In this document: positions 44,572 through 53,335 of the stretch, one piece after another
Layout: each line of letters opens with the position of its first letter
Position numbering within the stretch: the stretch's first letter is position 1
From: Clostridia bacterium
GTDB lineage: Bacteria > Bacillota > Clostridia > Christensenellales > CAG-138
Assembly (NCBI GenBank): GCA_017619735.1
Contig: JAFZRT010000029.1
Coordinates: forward strand, 114,380 to 178,379
Direction of reading: 5' to 3'
Length of the DNA stretch: 64,000 nt
The notes under the pieces: model-generated
What the model was told of the DNA's origin: nothing
The model's database searches: none
The model's input: the letters and a program-made list of their open reading frames with translations, nothing else
Program-made: the position numbers and the translations under genes

Positions 44572-45132
44572 TTGGACGATTCGAAGATAGTCGACCTGTT
44601 TCTCCGAAGGGATGAAACGGCGCTCAAACTTACCGAAGCCAAATACGGCAAACGGCTGTTTGGGCTTGCTTCATCCATACTCGGCGATAAGGAGACCGCT
44701 TCCGAATGTGTGAACGATACTCTTCTCAAGGCTTGGGATAGCATACCGCCCAACGAGCCGAGAAAGTTCCTCGCCGCGTATCTTTTGAGGATAACGAGGC
44801 AGCTTGCGCTCGATCGGATCCGCGAGGACTCCGCTAAGAAGCGCAGCGCTTCCGTTACCGAGCTGACGCGCGAGATAGAGGAATGCATACCCTCCGGTTT
44901 CGATATGACCGAGGAGCTTGAAGCGAAGGAGCTCAAACGAAGCATCAACCGCTTTCTTGATAAGCTGAGCAGAGACAAGAGGGACGTTTTTATCAGAAGG
45001 TATTGGTTCATGGATCCGGTAGCGGACATCGCCTCCCGAATGGGATTCGGGGAGAGCAAGGTCAAAACGATGCTGTTCCGCACAAGGAACGAGCTTCGCA
45101 GCTATCTCGAAAAAGAAGGATACCGCGTTTGA
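44572..45132 (+). CDS. ECF-type RNA polymerase sigma factor
   Basis: A 186-residue alternative sigma factor. Region 2 is seen as YGKRLFGLASSILGDKETASECVNDTLLKAWDSIP and region 4 as LSRDKRDVFIRRYWFMDPVADIA followed by GFGESKVKTMLFRTRNEL (motifs given in pieces). This is the pattern of Firmicutes sigma factors paired with a following anti-sigma gene. The start is the TTG at 44572, with AAAGGAG eight bases upstream; a TTG further upstream has no ribosome site. It is followed 16 bases later by a single-pass membrane protein. The target promoters cannot be read from the sequence. Confidence 0.9.
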   Translation: MDDSKIVDLFLRRDETALKLTEAKYGKRLFGLASSILGDKETASECVNDTLLKAWDSIPPNEPRKFLAAYLLRITRQLALDRIREDSAKKRSASVTELTREIEECIPSGFDMTEELEAKELKRSINRFLDKLSRDKRDVFIRRYWFMDPVADIASRMGFGESKVKTMLFRTRNELRSYLEKEGYRV

Positions 45133-45148
45133 TCGAAAGGAGATCGCC

Positions 45149-46732
45149 ATGAATGAATTTGAGAAGATCGATCTGTTTGATGAGATCGATGAAAAACACA
45201 TTACTTCCGCGGAGAAAGCCGGAAAGGCGAGAAGAGCGGCCAGGGTATTCCTTCCCATCGCCGCGGGGCTCTGTCTTGTTATGGGCATAGGGTTGATCCT
45301 CGGCAAAGGGCTCGGCAATAAGCATCAGGGCGCACACGAGATCACCGCTCTTGCGACCGAGACCGCTGTCAATACGGAGACCGCTACCGACATACCGATC
45401 ACTCCGCAGCCAACAGAAGCGCCGGACGACGAAGCAGACAAGCTTTATCTTACCTACGTCAGGACAATACACGAAGCCGGGACAGACGACTATGAAGCTA
45501 TTCCTTGGGGCATAGATTATTACATGTTCATCTATAACGGCAAGGAATACTTCATGTTCAGCTATCTCGATCCTCTCTGCGACGTAATAGGTGAAAAGCT
45601 CGGCACTGTCGAGAAGTTCGATTTCCAATACAGCGCGCATTGGTTCAGCGACTGTGTTGAGGAGAACGCCGGGAACGATACCGAAAATCCCCCCTATATC
45701 TTGCTTTCCGAAAACGAACTCAAGGGTACAGTCGAAGGAAACATCTACTCCGTTAAGGGCTTCGGTCCCGATGAGATGATCTGCATGAGGCTCGATTATT
45801 TCAACAATATTCTGCTCTTCACCGCGGATAACGGCATCACGGATAATAACGGAGCGGCGTTTTTCGAGGACGTGCTCCACATGTCGGACAACATCACCGA
45901 GCTGCATTATTACAGCCACACCGATATAAGCCCGAGGGACGGCGCTAATGGGTACGCGATCGGAGCGGACACTAACGAGGTCGGCCTTTTGCTCGAGGCG
46001 ATAAACGAAGCATCCTGGGTCGAAGATACGAGGACCTGGAACAGCAGGTATTTCAACGAGTCCGAGACCATGGCGCTGCAGGAGGATCCTGCGACAAACG
46101 GGTACAGCATAGCACTGGATCTTGGCGGCAGTATGGATGTTCAAATAGTCGTTTACAGGGACGGTATCATCACCATTGGCTCTTCCTTCCGCGATATGGC
46201 GCTGTCAGCCGAGGTATCCAAGCTTCAGCCACTCTTTGATCTTATGGACGTCAACGGCGGCAGGTCTCTTAAAGTCAGCACTAAGAAGGATAAACTGGAA
46301 AAGTGTAAAGCCGACCCCCGATTCGGCGAGATGGTGCCGAGCTGGTACCCGAACAACCTTAGAGTAACAGCTACATACATCGAGTACGTTACAGACAGTG
46401 AAACCGGCGCGATAATCGACACAGATCATATCAGTATAGACTACAAGGACAAAAACCACGATTCGATAATCTATCTTTGGATAATGCCGATCGAGCGTAA
46501 GGATACCGATTACAGCATAAAATGCGCTGTGAAAGCAGGTGCAACGATCGTCGATCTTAACGATTTCGATACGAGTTGTATGTGCATCCGGAAAAGCGGA
46601 CACGAAGAAGATCAGAACGATCTCTATTCCCAATCCGTTGTAACATATAAGGATGCGGTCATCTACGTTGAAGCCTTCGGAACGCTTCCCTCGACGGTGG
46701 TACGTCTCCTTGGATCGATACTGGATCGATAA
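45149..46732 (+). CDS. Single-pass membrane protein, probable anti-sigma factor
   Basis: The 527-residue protein has a short cytoplasmic N-terminus (MNEFEKIDLFDEIDEKHI), one transmembrane helix (about 33-52, VFLPIAAGLCLVMGIGLIL), an Ala/Thr/Pro-rich linker and a large extracytoplasmic region (about 100-527) with no recognised domain. Location 16 bases after a sigma gene, with a good GGAG site, makes an anti-sigma role likely: the cytoplasmic part would bind the sigma factor and the outer part would sense a signal. The outer region is rich in Asp, Tyr and Glu and contains a few cysteines. This function is inferred from context and topology only. Confidence 0.75.
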   Translation: MNEFEKIDLFDEIDEKHITSAEKAGKARRAARVFLPIAAGLCLVMGIGLILGKGLGNKHQGAHEITALATETAVNTETATDIPITPQPTEAPDDEADKLYLTYVRTIHEAGTDDYEAIPWGIDYYMFIYNGKEYFMFSYLDPLCDVIGEKLGTVEKFDFQYSAHWFSDCVEENAGNDTENPPYILLSENELKGTVEGNIYSVKGFGPDEMICMRLDYFNNILLFTADNGITDNNGAAFFEDVLHMSDNITELHYYSHTDISPRDGANGYAIGADTNEVGLLLEAINEASWVEDTRTWNSRYFNESETMALQEDPATNGYSIALDLGGSMDVQIVVYRDGIITIGSSFRDMALSAEVSKLQPLFDLMDVNGGRSLKVSTKKDKLEKCKADPRFGEMVPSWYPNNLRVTATYIEYVTDSETGAIIDTDHISIDYKDKNHDSIIYLWIMPIERKDTDYSIKCAVKAGATIVDLNDFDTSCMCIRKSGHEEDQNDLYSQSVVTYKDAVIYVEAFGTLPSTVVRLLGSILDR

Positions 46733-46742
46733 CCTAACAAAG

Positions 46743-46779
46743 AAAAGCCCCGCTTGATATCAAGCGGGGTTTGTTTCAT
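46743..46779. terminator. Bidirectional terminator between the anti-sigma and Dabb genes
   Basis: A 10-bp stem CCCCGCTTGA/TCAAGCGGGG (46748-46757, 46760-46769) has TTTGTTT on the plus side and CTTTTCTTT on the minus side, between convergent genes. Confidence 0.9.
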
Positions 46780-46784
46780 TTTGG

Positions 46785-47087
46785 TCAAAACTCAAAATCG
46801 ATTACCGTCCTGTCGGATTTGACCTTAGCGATGTAGCTTGCGACCTTAACGTGCTCGGGATGATCGCGGTATTGCTTCATGCCGTCAAGATCGTTGAAAA
46901 CGCAGATAAGGCACATATCATAGGATGCGTCCGAATGCAGAACGTCCTGCCCGACCTCGGCCGAAATAAGACTCGGCACCTTGCCGACGAGTCCAAGAAG
47001 GCCGGCTTTGATAATATCCATATTCTCCTGTTTAGTATGGCCTTCGGCTTCATCCAAAAACCGCCAGAAAACGATGTGCTTTAACAT
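46785..47087 (-). CDS. Dabb (stress-responsive A/B barrel) domain protein
   Basis: A 100-residue protein starting MLKHIVFWRFLDEAEG and ending VKSDRTVIDFEF, the compact dimeric alpha/beta-barrel Dabb fold. The HPEHV motif (DHPEHVKVASYI) is the family hallmark. Members are linked to stress responses or act as small-molecule-binding or decarboxylase/cyclase-like enzymes; no specific role is clear. A longer frame extends to 47435, but the ATG at 47087 has GGAG nine bases upstream and a promoter just beyond, so the extension is excluded. Confidence 0.92.
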   Translation of the reverse strand: MLKHIVFWRFLDEAEGHTKQENMDIIKAGLLGLVGKVPSLISAEVGQDVLHSDASYDMCLICVFNDLDGMKQYRDHPEHVKVASYIAKVKSDRTVIDFEF

Positions 47088-47114
47088 AATTGTCATCTCC
47101 TTTAAATGATACCC

Positions 47115-47144
47115 ATTATATAACGGATCGCAGGCGGTATTCAA
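47115..47144 (-). promoter_or_regulatory. Sigma-A promoter of the Dabb gene
   Basis: On the minus strand, TTGAAT (47139-47144) and TATAAT (47115-47120) are 18 bases apart, about 28 bases upstream of the ATG. Confidence 0.65.
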
Positions 47145-47181
47145 GTGTTGTTTTTGCGCGGGATATGCAAAAGCTAAACCC

Positions 47182-49464
47182 ATGACAAAGCATAACGAGA
47201 AAAAGCGCCGTCCGGCGATAAAGATAGTATTCGGCGTGTTGCTGCTGACCGTTGCCGCGGTACTGCTCGCGGCGTCGGCGCTGTTTCGCTTCGACGAATG
47301 GCACGAGCTCGATCCCGAGCGGATAACGGAATGCCCGAGAATTCTTATCATCTGCGACGGCAGCGGCGAGCCCGCCGCTCTAATGGGCCCGGAGAAAAGG
47401 ATCTGGATAAGCATAGACGGGCTCCAAAGGCACACGGTCGACGCATTCGTCGCCGCTGAGGACGTGCGCTATTACACGCACGGCGGCATCGATCTTTACA
47501 GGATATTCGGTGCGGCGTGGGCGGATTTAAAGGCGGGCGGCTACGTTCAGGGAGCGTCTACGATAAGCCAGCAGCTGATCAAGCTTTCCCATCTGTCGAC
47601 GGAGAAGACGCTCGACAGAAAGCTGGAGGAAGCCGTGCTCGCGACACGGCTGGAAAAGCTGTACGGCAAGGACGAGATAATGGAGATGTATCTAAACTAC
47701 ATCTATTTCGGAGGCGGATTTTACGGGATCGAAGCGGCGGCTTTGGGATACTTCGGCGTGCACGCGGGAGAGCTCACTGCGGCGCAGTCGGCGCAGCTCG
47801 CGGGGATACTGAAAAGCCCGTCGGCTTATGCTCCTCATCTTGACCTTGAAGCTTCGCTTTCCAGAAGAAACAACGTGCTCCGGCTGATGTTCGAAAACGG
47901 CTTTCTTCAGGAGGATGAATACGAAGCTGCGCGGAACGAGGACTGCGTGCTGAATAACTCGCTGCCCAAAAAGCGAAACCTGCTCATAGACCGCGCCGTG
48001 AACGAAGCTCAGGGCATTTTGGGGATAACGCGGGAAGAACTGCTGAAGGGCGGATACACGATAATCACGACTATGGACAGTGAAATACAGACCCAATGCG
48101 AGGAGCTCTTCTGCGACGGTCGGCTCTTCCCCACCGCTTCCGCGCAGTCGGCGCTCGTCGTTTTGGACTCGACCGGCGGCGTCACGGCAATGATAGGAGG
48201 CCGCGGCGATTACGACCCTTCGGGCATAGACCGCGCCGCCGGGATCGAGCGACAGCCCGGATCGCTGATAAAGCCGATCCTGGTATACGCGCCTGCATTG
48301 GAGCTTTTCGGGTACAGCGCCGCGACCGTACTTGACGACGAGCCGACGAGCTTCGGCGATTATTCGCCGCGCAACTCCGACGATAAATACTACGGCGCGG
48401 TGACGCTGCGTACCGCGGTGTCTAAGTCCCTCAATATTCCCGCCGTCAAAGTGCTCGCCGATATAGGCCTCCCTTCGGCAGTCGCATTCGCCCAAAGCGC
48501 CGGGATCGACTTCACGGGAGAGGATTTAGGCCTCCCCCTTGCTCTCGGCGGGTTCACACACGGCGTCTCTCCGCTGGAGATGGCGGCCGCGTACTCAGCA
48601 TTGAGGGACGGCGTATACATCAAGCCGACGACAATCGAAAGGATACTCGGCCCCGACGGAAGCGTCGTCTATTCCCGCAGGCCCAACGGCAGACGCATAA
48701 TGAGCCGAGGCAGCGCCTACATACTGACGTCCATGCTGCAGAGCGCCGCAAAGGACGGTACCGCAAGGCGCCTTAATGAAACGGGTCTTCCCATCGCCGC
48801 GAAGACCGGGACGTCAGTTGATGACAACGGCGTGCGGGACGCGTGGTGCGCGGCATACACGTCGGAAATTACCGCTGTAATTTGGATGGGGACGGATTCC
48901 GCTTCGGAAGGAAGTCTGCCCGACGACGCAGTCGGCGGGAACCAGCCGGCCGTGCTGCTCGGCAAGCTTTTTTCGGCGATCTATAAGAGCAGGACCTGCG
49001 GTGATTTCGTCATGACGGATGATATAGAGGAGATCGCTCTCGATCTATCAGAGTTGGAAAGCGGCCGCGTCTATGCAGCGTCGGGATCGACCCCGGCCGA
49101 ATACTCGGCGGCGGATTATTTTAAAAAGGGCGCCGTTCCTTTCGAAATCAATCCAGTGTGGGCGGTCCCCGAGGCCCCGCAGGAGATCGGTTGGAGCATG
49201 AACGGCGGTCTGCCGGTAATAAGCTTTACCGCCGAAAACGAGGAGATACAATACGAGATCCTCCGCTCCGGGTCGAACGGAGGATGGGAAAAGATATGCA
49301 GTTTTTCGGGGAGATCGGGATATCTCAGCTTTACCGATACGGATGTTACGCCCGGCGCATCGTACAGTTATGAGATAGTGGCGGAGAATCCGCGGCTCGG
49401 CGGGAAAGGCAGGAGCGATCCTTCGCGTGTGCTTCGGGTGATAGTGCCGTATTATCCTCAATAA
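47182..49464 (+). CDS. Class A penicillin-binding protein (GT51 + transpeptidase)
   Basis: A 760-residue bifunctional wall synthase. After a short basic cytoplasmic tail and one transmembrane anchor (about 13-33) comes the GT51 glycosyltransferase with AAEDVRYYTHGGID (catalytic Glu), GASTISQQLIKL and LEKLYGKDEIMEMYLNYIYFG. The transpeptidase domain has SLIK (Ser361, Lys364), SLN and KTGTS. A C-terminal fibronectin type III-like module (about 665-755, with SYSYEIVAENP) is an accessory domain. No Shine-Dalgarno sequence is visible before the ATG, which is unusual here. Its stop overlaps the end of the convergent gene by seven bases. Confidence 0.94.
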   Translation: MTKHNEKKRRPAIKIVFGVLLLTVAAVLLAASALFRFDEWHELDPERITECPRILIICDGSGEPAALMGPEKRIWISIDGLQRHTVDAFVAAEDVRYYTHGGIDLYRIFGAAWADLKAGGYVQGASTISQQLIKLSHLSTEKTLDRKLEEAVLATRLEKLYGKDEIMEMYLNYIYFGGGFYGIEAAALGYFGVHAGELTAAQSAQLAGILKSPSAYAPHLDLEASLSRRNNVLRLMFENGFLQEDEYEAARNEDCVLNNSLPKKRNLLIDRAVNEAQGILGITREELLKGGYTIITTMDSEIQTQCEELFCDGRLFPTASAQSALVVLDSTGGVTAMIGGRGDYDPSGIDRAAGIERQPGSLIKPILVYAPALELFGYSAATVLDDEPTSFGDYSPRNSDDKYYGAVTLRTAVSKSLNIPAVKVLADIGLPSAVAFAQSAGIDFTGEDLGLPLALGGFTHGVSPLEMAAAYSALRDGVYIKPTTIERILGPDGSVVYSRRPNGRRIMSRGSAYILTSMLQSAAKDGTARRLNETGLPIAAKTGTSVDDNGVRDAWCAAYTSEITAVIWMGTDSASEGSLPDDAVGGNQPAVLLGKLFSAIYKSRTCGDFVMTDDIEEIALDLSELESGRVYAASGSTPAEYSAADYFKKGAVPFEINPVWAVPEAPQEIGWSMNGGLPVISFTAENEEIQYEILRSGSNGGWEKICSFSGRSGYLSFTDTDVTPGASYSYEIVAENPRLGGKGRSDPSRVLRVIVPYYPQ

Positions 49465-50258
49465 TTGGGCTCAGCGGAAGCGGATCGGACGGTCGCGTCG
49501 AGCACCTCATAACGATAGGAGCCGCCTTCCGATCTGACTTTCGCGCGCACGCCGCTGAACGTAAATGAGACGTCAGAGGAGATGAAGGCGTTGAGCCGAT
49601 AAGATGTATCGTAAGTGAACGAAGGCAGTTCTAACGGCTTGCCGGAGCCGGCCGAAGACGTGAACATGAGCACTATCTCGCAGAACTCCCCCGTCTTGAG
49701 CTCGTTGAAGAACGGAACGGTAAGCACTCCGTCCTCGGCGGTGAAATGCGACGTCATCCCGTTTATCGCGGCGGAGACGATATGCGTTCCGCCCATATTT
49801 AACTCCAGCGCGTAAAACTCGGAGTCGGTGTTGTTGACGAACTGTATGGCATAAGAGCCGCTGATCCGGGCCCGCGGTTCGCCCTGCGCATTGTAACTCG
49901 TCGATACCGAGGCGGTCAGTATTACAAGGCTCATTTCGTCCAAGATCCTGACAGGAGCGCCGTCCGGCGTCGTTTCCGGCTCCGCCGTCGGTTCCGCTGT
50001 AACGGGATCGGTCGCAGCGGCGGTTTCCGCTGCGGGGGCCTCGGTGATCGGCTCTTCGGAAACGGGGACCGATGTAACGACGGGGGTTTCGGCAGGCGCG
50101 GCGGTGGGAAAGGGCGAAGCATCGGCATTCGCCTGCTTGTTCTTCGGCTTAACGAATACTATGAGCGCGGCGATACCCGCGATGAGGGCAACAGACGCAG
50201 CAGCCGCGATCACCGCGTTGAGCTTTCTTCTTGTTCGTCTGCGTTCGATATTAGCCAT
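49458..50258 (-). CDS. Hypothetical membrane-anchored extracytoplasmic protein
   Basis: A 266-residue protein with a basic N-terminus (MANIERRRTRRKLN), one transmembrane anchor (about 15-37), a Pro/Thr/Ala/Glu-rich linker (about 45-100) and a beta-rich C-terminal domain (about 105-266) with no recognised family. The start is uncertain: the ATG at 50258 has no Shine-Dalgarno, and a perfect 12-bp hairpin ends nine bases before it. A TTG at 50264 is an alternative. It ends tail-to-tail with the class A PBP gene, overlapping by seven bases, so a wall-related role is possible. It lies downstream of buk. Confidence 0.7.
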   Translation of the reverse strand: MANIERRRTRRKLNAVIAAAASVALIAGIAALIVFVKPKNKQANADASPFPTAAPAETPVVTSVPVSEEPITEAPAAETAAATDPVTAEPTAEPETTPDGAPVRILDEMSLVILTASVSTSYNAQGEPRARISGSYAIQFVNNTDSEFYALELNMGGTHIVSAAINGMTSHFTAEDGVLTVPFFNELKTGEFCEIVLMFTSSAGSGKPLELPSFTYDTSYRLNAFISSDVSFTFSGVRAKVRSEGGSYRYEVLDATVRSASAEPNY

Positions 50259-50267
50259 AAGCAATAA

Positions 50268-50296
50268 CGAAAGGGTGGATCAACTCCACCCTTTCG
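50268..50296 (-). terminator. Perfect hairpin between buk and the downstream anchored-protein gene
   Basis: A 12-bp perfect stem CGAAAGGGTGGA/TCCACCCTTTCG (50268-50279, 50285-50296) with a five-base loop begins nine bases after the buk stop. On the minus strand it is followed by TTATTGCTT, a poor T tract, and then the ATG of the next gene. It may be a terminator or an attenuator-like element. Confidence 0.6.
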
Positions 50297-50305
50297 GCAT
50301 TCGGA

Positions 50306-51379
50306 TCACTTTTCCCACTTGAATTCGTGGGCTGTTTCTTCACCGCGAAGGACGCGCAGTCCGCCCGCGGCCAAAGCTTCCATTTCGAACTCGCCGGCCA
50401 TTACCTCGACGGGCGCTATCCATTCGATCCTCGGTGCAAGCATCGATATAAAAAGCTTGCTGTGCGCGAGGCCGCCCGTGATGACTATCCTGTCGACATT
50501 GCCGTTTACTGCAGCCGCAAGCTCGGCTATTCCCTTCGCATGGGAGAGAGCCATGGCGTCGTAGAGCATACGGGCTTTCTCGTCGCCGGATTCGATCATC
50601 CTCTCGATCTCGAGTCCGTCGCTGGTGCCAAGATACGCCTTGAGGCCGGAATTGCCCCTTATGTAACGGCTCATCTCTTCCTTGGTGTATTTGCCGCTGT
50701 AGCAGAGCATTGCAAGGTCCATCGCCTGCAGACGTCCGCACCTTTCGGGAGCGAAGCCCGCGTCGTCATCGGAATAGCAATCGATGAGTCTGCCCTTGTG
50801 GGAGAGCCACGCGGAACAGCCGCCGCCGATATGCAGAACGATTATGGTGCAGTCCTCGAGCTTCTTGCCAAGGCGCTCCTCAGCGCATTTCCTTGCCATA
50901 GCGCGGCTGTTCAAAACGTGGCCGCGGCTCTTTTTGGGTATCTCCGGCATGCCGGTTATACGGGAAATGTCGTCGAGCTCATCCACGGCGACGGGATCGT
51001 AGACCATCGCGGGTATGCCGAGAGGCCTTGCGATGGCGTCGGCGAGCACGCAGGCAAGGTTCGAAATGTGGGTGTCAACCTTGGCGGCGCGGAAGTAATC
51101 GATCATGGCGTCGTTGACCTTGAACGCTCCAGAAGGAACGGGAGGAAGCAGGCCGCCGCGGGCCATGACGCAGGTCAAAGACTCCTTCTTGATGCCGTTC
51201 TCCTCCAGCGCCTTTTCGATGAGCGCCATGCGGTAACCGAACTGATCCATGACCCAGGTGAAGTGCTTGACTTCCTCAAGCGGGTGACGGACGGTCACGG
51301 CCATTATGCGCTCGTTATCGTCGAATACGGCGAGCTTGGTGGAGGTGGAGCCGGGGTTAATTACAAGAATCCTTTCCAT
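50306..51379 (-). CDS. buk: Butyrate kinase
   Basis: Converts butyryl phosphate and ADP to butyrate and ATP, the last step of the phosphotransbutyrylase-kinase route. The 357-residue protein has the acetate/butyrate kinase motifs NPGSTSTKLAVF at the N-terminus, ARGGLLPPVPSGAF, IIVLHIGGGCSAW and ITGGLAHSK. The Buk rather than AckA assignment is supported by the length and by the ptb gene nearby. The ATG has AAGGA upstream. It is separated from ptb by an M13 peptidase gene. Confidence 0.96.
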   Translation of the reverse strand: MERILVINPGSTSTKLAVFDDNERIMAVTVRHPLEEVKHFTWVMDQFGYRMALIEKALEENGIKKESLTCVMARGGLLPPVPSGAFKVNDAMIDYFRAAKVDTHISNLACVLADAIARPLGIPAMVYDPVAVDELDDISRITGMPEIPKKSRGHVLNSRAMARKCAEERLGKKLEDCTIIVLHIGGGCSAWLSHKGRLIDCYSDDDAGFAPERCGRLQAMDLAMLCYSGKYTKEEMSRYIRGNSGLKAYLGTSDGLEIERMIESGDEKARMLYDAMALSHAKGIAELAAAVNGNVDRIVITGGLAHSKLFISMLAPRIEWIAPVEVMAGEFEMEALAAGGLRVLRGEETAHEFKWEK

Positions 51380-51409
51380 TTCTGTCCTTTCAGTGATCGT
51401 CTTTGATCT

Positions 51410-53317
51410 TCACCAGATGCTGATGCGCTTTTCGGGAGCGATATACATACCGTCGTTTTCCGTTACGCTGAAAGCGTCGTACCACTCGCTGAAGTTGCGG
51501 GGCATCATATTGGCGCGCAGAGGCGTGGGAGAATGAACGTCGTTGGCGAGGAGCAGCTGAATGAACTCCTCCTTCGCCTTCTGACACCAGATCCTCGCCC
51601 AGTTGATGAAATACGCTTTGTAATCGGCGTTTTCAATGCCGTGCATAATCTCGAGCGTAACGCCCATGCCGCCGTTGTCAGCGATGTTTTCGCTGACCGT
51701 GAGCTCGCCGCTGACCTTGCCGCCGTGGAACTCGATGCCGTCGAACTGCTCGATCATGCCCTTCGTGAGCTCCTTGAAAGCGGCGAAGTCCTCTTCCTTC
51801 CACCAGTTCTTAAGATTGCCGTGCTCGTCGAAGTTTGCTCCGTTGTTATCGAAAGCATGGGATATCTCGTGACCGATAACTGCGCCGATTCCGCCGAGAT
51901 TCTCCTCGGGCTTCTGCTCGAGGGAATAGAACGGCTTCTGCAGTATCGCTGCCGGGAAAGTTATGTCGTTCGCGCTGGGGTTGTAGCAGGCGTTGACCAT
52001 ATGACCGGGCATGAGCCATTCCGTGCGGTCGACCGGCTTCAGAAGCTTGCCGAACGATTCGCCCGCGCGGATCGAAAACAGCTTGGTCATTACGTCAAAA
52101 AGCGAATCGGCTTCGTCGAATACCAGCTTCGACCACATGGGCTTGATCTCGTCAGGATAACCCATCTTGATCTCTATCGTGGAGAGCTTCCTGATCGCCT
52201 GCTCCTTGGTGGCTTCGGCAAGGAAGCCGTTCTTCGCAACGCGGAGCTTGTAGGTCTCGATTATCTTCTTGACCAGCTCGACGACGTCCTTCTTTGCCTC
52301 TTCGCCGAAATACGTCCTGCCGTAGTAAACGCCTATGGGCTCGGAATACATATCGGAAGCGACGGTAAAAGCCTGCTTTTCGAGCGAGGGATCGCTTGCA
52401 ACGCCCGTCAAAACGCGGCGGTAGGTCTTGCCGATCGCGGCAAGCTCCTCCGAAAGATACGGCGCGGCCTTCACAAGAGCGTGCACATAGGCCCAATGGA
52501 CGTAAAGCTCGAAGTTCTCCTTCGAGAAATAGCCGTTCATTTCCTTGACAGCCTTCGGATCGTAAACGATCAGAGTATCGGGAGCGTTGTCGCCATAAAG
52601 CTTTTCAAGGAGGCCCTTTATATCAAAGGGAGCGACGTAACCCGCGATCTCGTCAACGGACATCGGGTTGTGGCATTTATAGTATTCGGACCATTCGAGC
52701 TGGCTCTTGACCTTACGGGCGACGAGCGCGTCGAACGCAAGCGTGTCGGCAAGGAACTTTGCCCGCTCATCCTCCGTCAGGGGAGTATGCTCAAGGAGCT
52801 TTCCCGCCATATCCGAATAAACGGCAAGGAGCTGTTTTCCGGCTTCGTTGTCATCGGCATAATACGAGGTATCGGGCAGAATTATCTCCGGCCCGAGCAC
52901 GATGAAGGAGTTCTTCTCCGCGTTCTGCATATCGGCGGTAACGTCCATGATAAGAGGCAGATCGACGCCCTTCAGCAGCATTTCGTGCGCGTGAAGGTTG
53001 AGATCCTCGACGCTTTTGAGCGAACGGATAAGCTCGAGCACGGGAAGCGCGGGAGCAATGCCTTCACTGTTGCGGCGGTCGGCGTCGAGCATTTTCTTGT
53101 AGAGGGCGACCGCGTATTTCATTTCGGGGATGTCGGTGGTCTTCTCCCCCGCTGCGAAAGCGCGGAACTCGTCCATCATAAGCTTCTCAACATCCTGATC
53201 GAGTATGGAGAAGCCGCCTGTGGCTGGCCTGTCGTCGGGGATAACGGCGGTCTTCAGCCATTCGCCGTTTACCGCCTCATAAAGATCGTCCTGGATCCTT
53301 ACGGTATTCTCTTCCAT
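51410..53317 (-). CDS. M13-family zinc metallopeptidase (PepO/neprilysin type)
   Basis: A 635-residue M13 endopeptidase with GHEISHAFDNNG (HExxH zinc site) and, downstream, SENIADNGG (ExxxD with the third ligand). NACYNPSANDITFPAAIL and the C-terminal LRANMMPRNFSEWYDAFSV are also typical. No signal peptide or transmembrane anchor is seen (MEENTVRIQDDLYEAVNGEW), so it is probably cytoplasmic, like lactococcal PepO, and degrades oligopeptides. It lies 18 bases after ptb and 30 bases before buk, so it is likely cotranscribed with both, an unusual context. Confidence 0.95.
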   Translation of the reverse strand: MEENTVRIQDDLYEAVNGEWLKTAVIPDDRPATGGFSILDQDVEKLMMDEFRAFAAGEKTTDIPEMKYAVALYKKMLDADRRNSEGIAPALPVLELIRSLKSVEDLNLHAHEMLLKGVDLPLIMDVTADMQNAEKNSFIVLGPEIILPDTSYYADDNEAGKQLLAVYSDMAGKLLEHTPLTEDERAKFLADTLAFDALVARKVKSQLEWSEYYKCHNPMSVDEIAGYVAPFDIKGLLEKLYGDNAPDTLIVYDPKAVKEMNGYFSKENFELYVHWAYVHALVKAAPYLSEELAAIGKTYRRVLTGVASDPSLEKQAFTVASDMYSEPIGVYYGRTYFGEEAKKDVVELVKKIIETYKLRVAKNGFLAEATKEQAIRKLSTIEIKMGYPDEIKPMWSKLVFDEADSLFDVMTKLFSIRAGESFGKLLKPVDRTEWLMPGHMVNACYNPSANDITFPAAILQKPFYSLEQKPEENLGGIGAVIGHEISHAFDNNGANFDEHGNLKNWWKEEDFAAFKELTKGMIEQFDGIEFHGGKVSGELTVSENIADNGGMGVTLEIMHGIENADYKAYFINWARIWCQKAKEEFIQLLLANDVHSPTPLRANMMPRNFSEWYDAFSVTENDGMYIAPEKRISIW

Positions 53318-53335
53318 TGCAGATCCTTTCCGTAC

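Noticed and set aside
46785..47435. A 216-residue version of the Dabb protein
   Set aside because: The N-terminal 116 residues overlap the promoter and the divergent PBP gene and are not protein-like. The internal ATG at 47087 has a good ribosome site and gives the exact family length.
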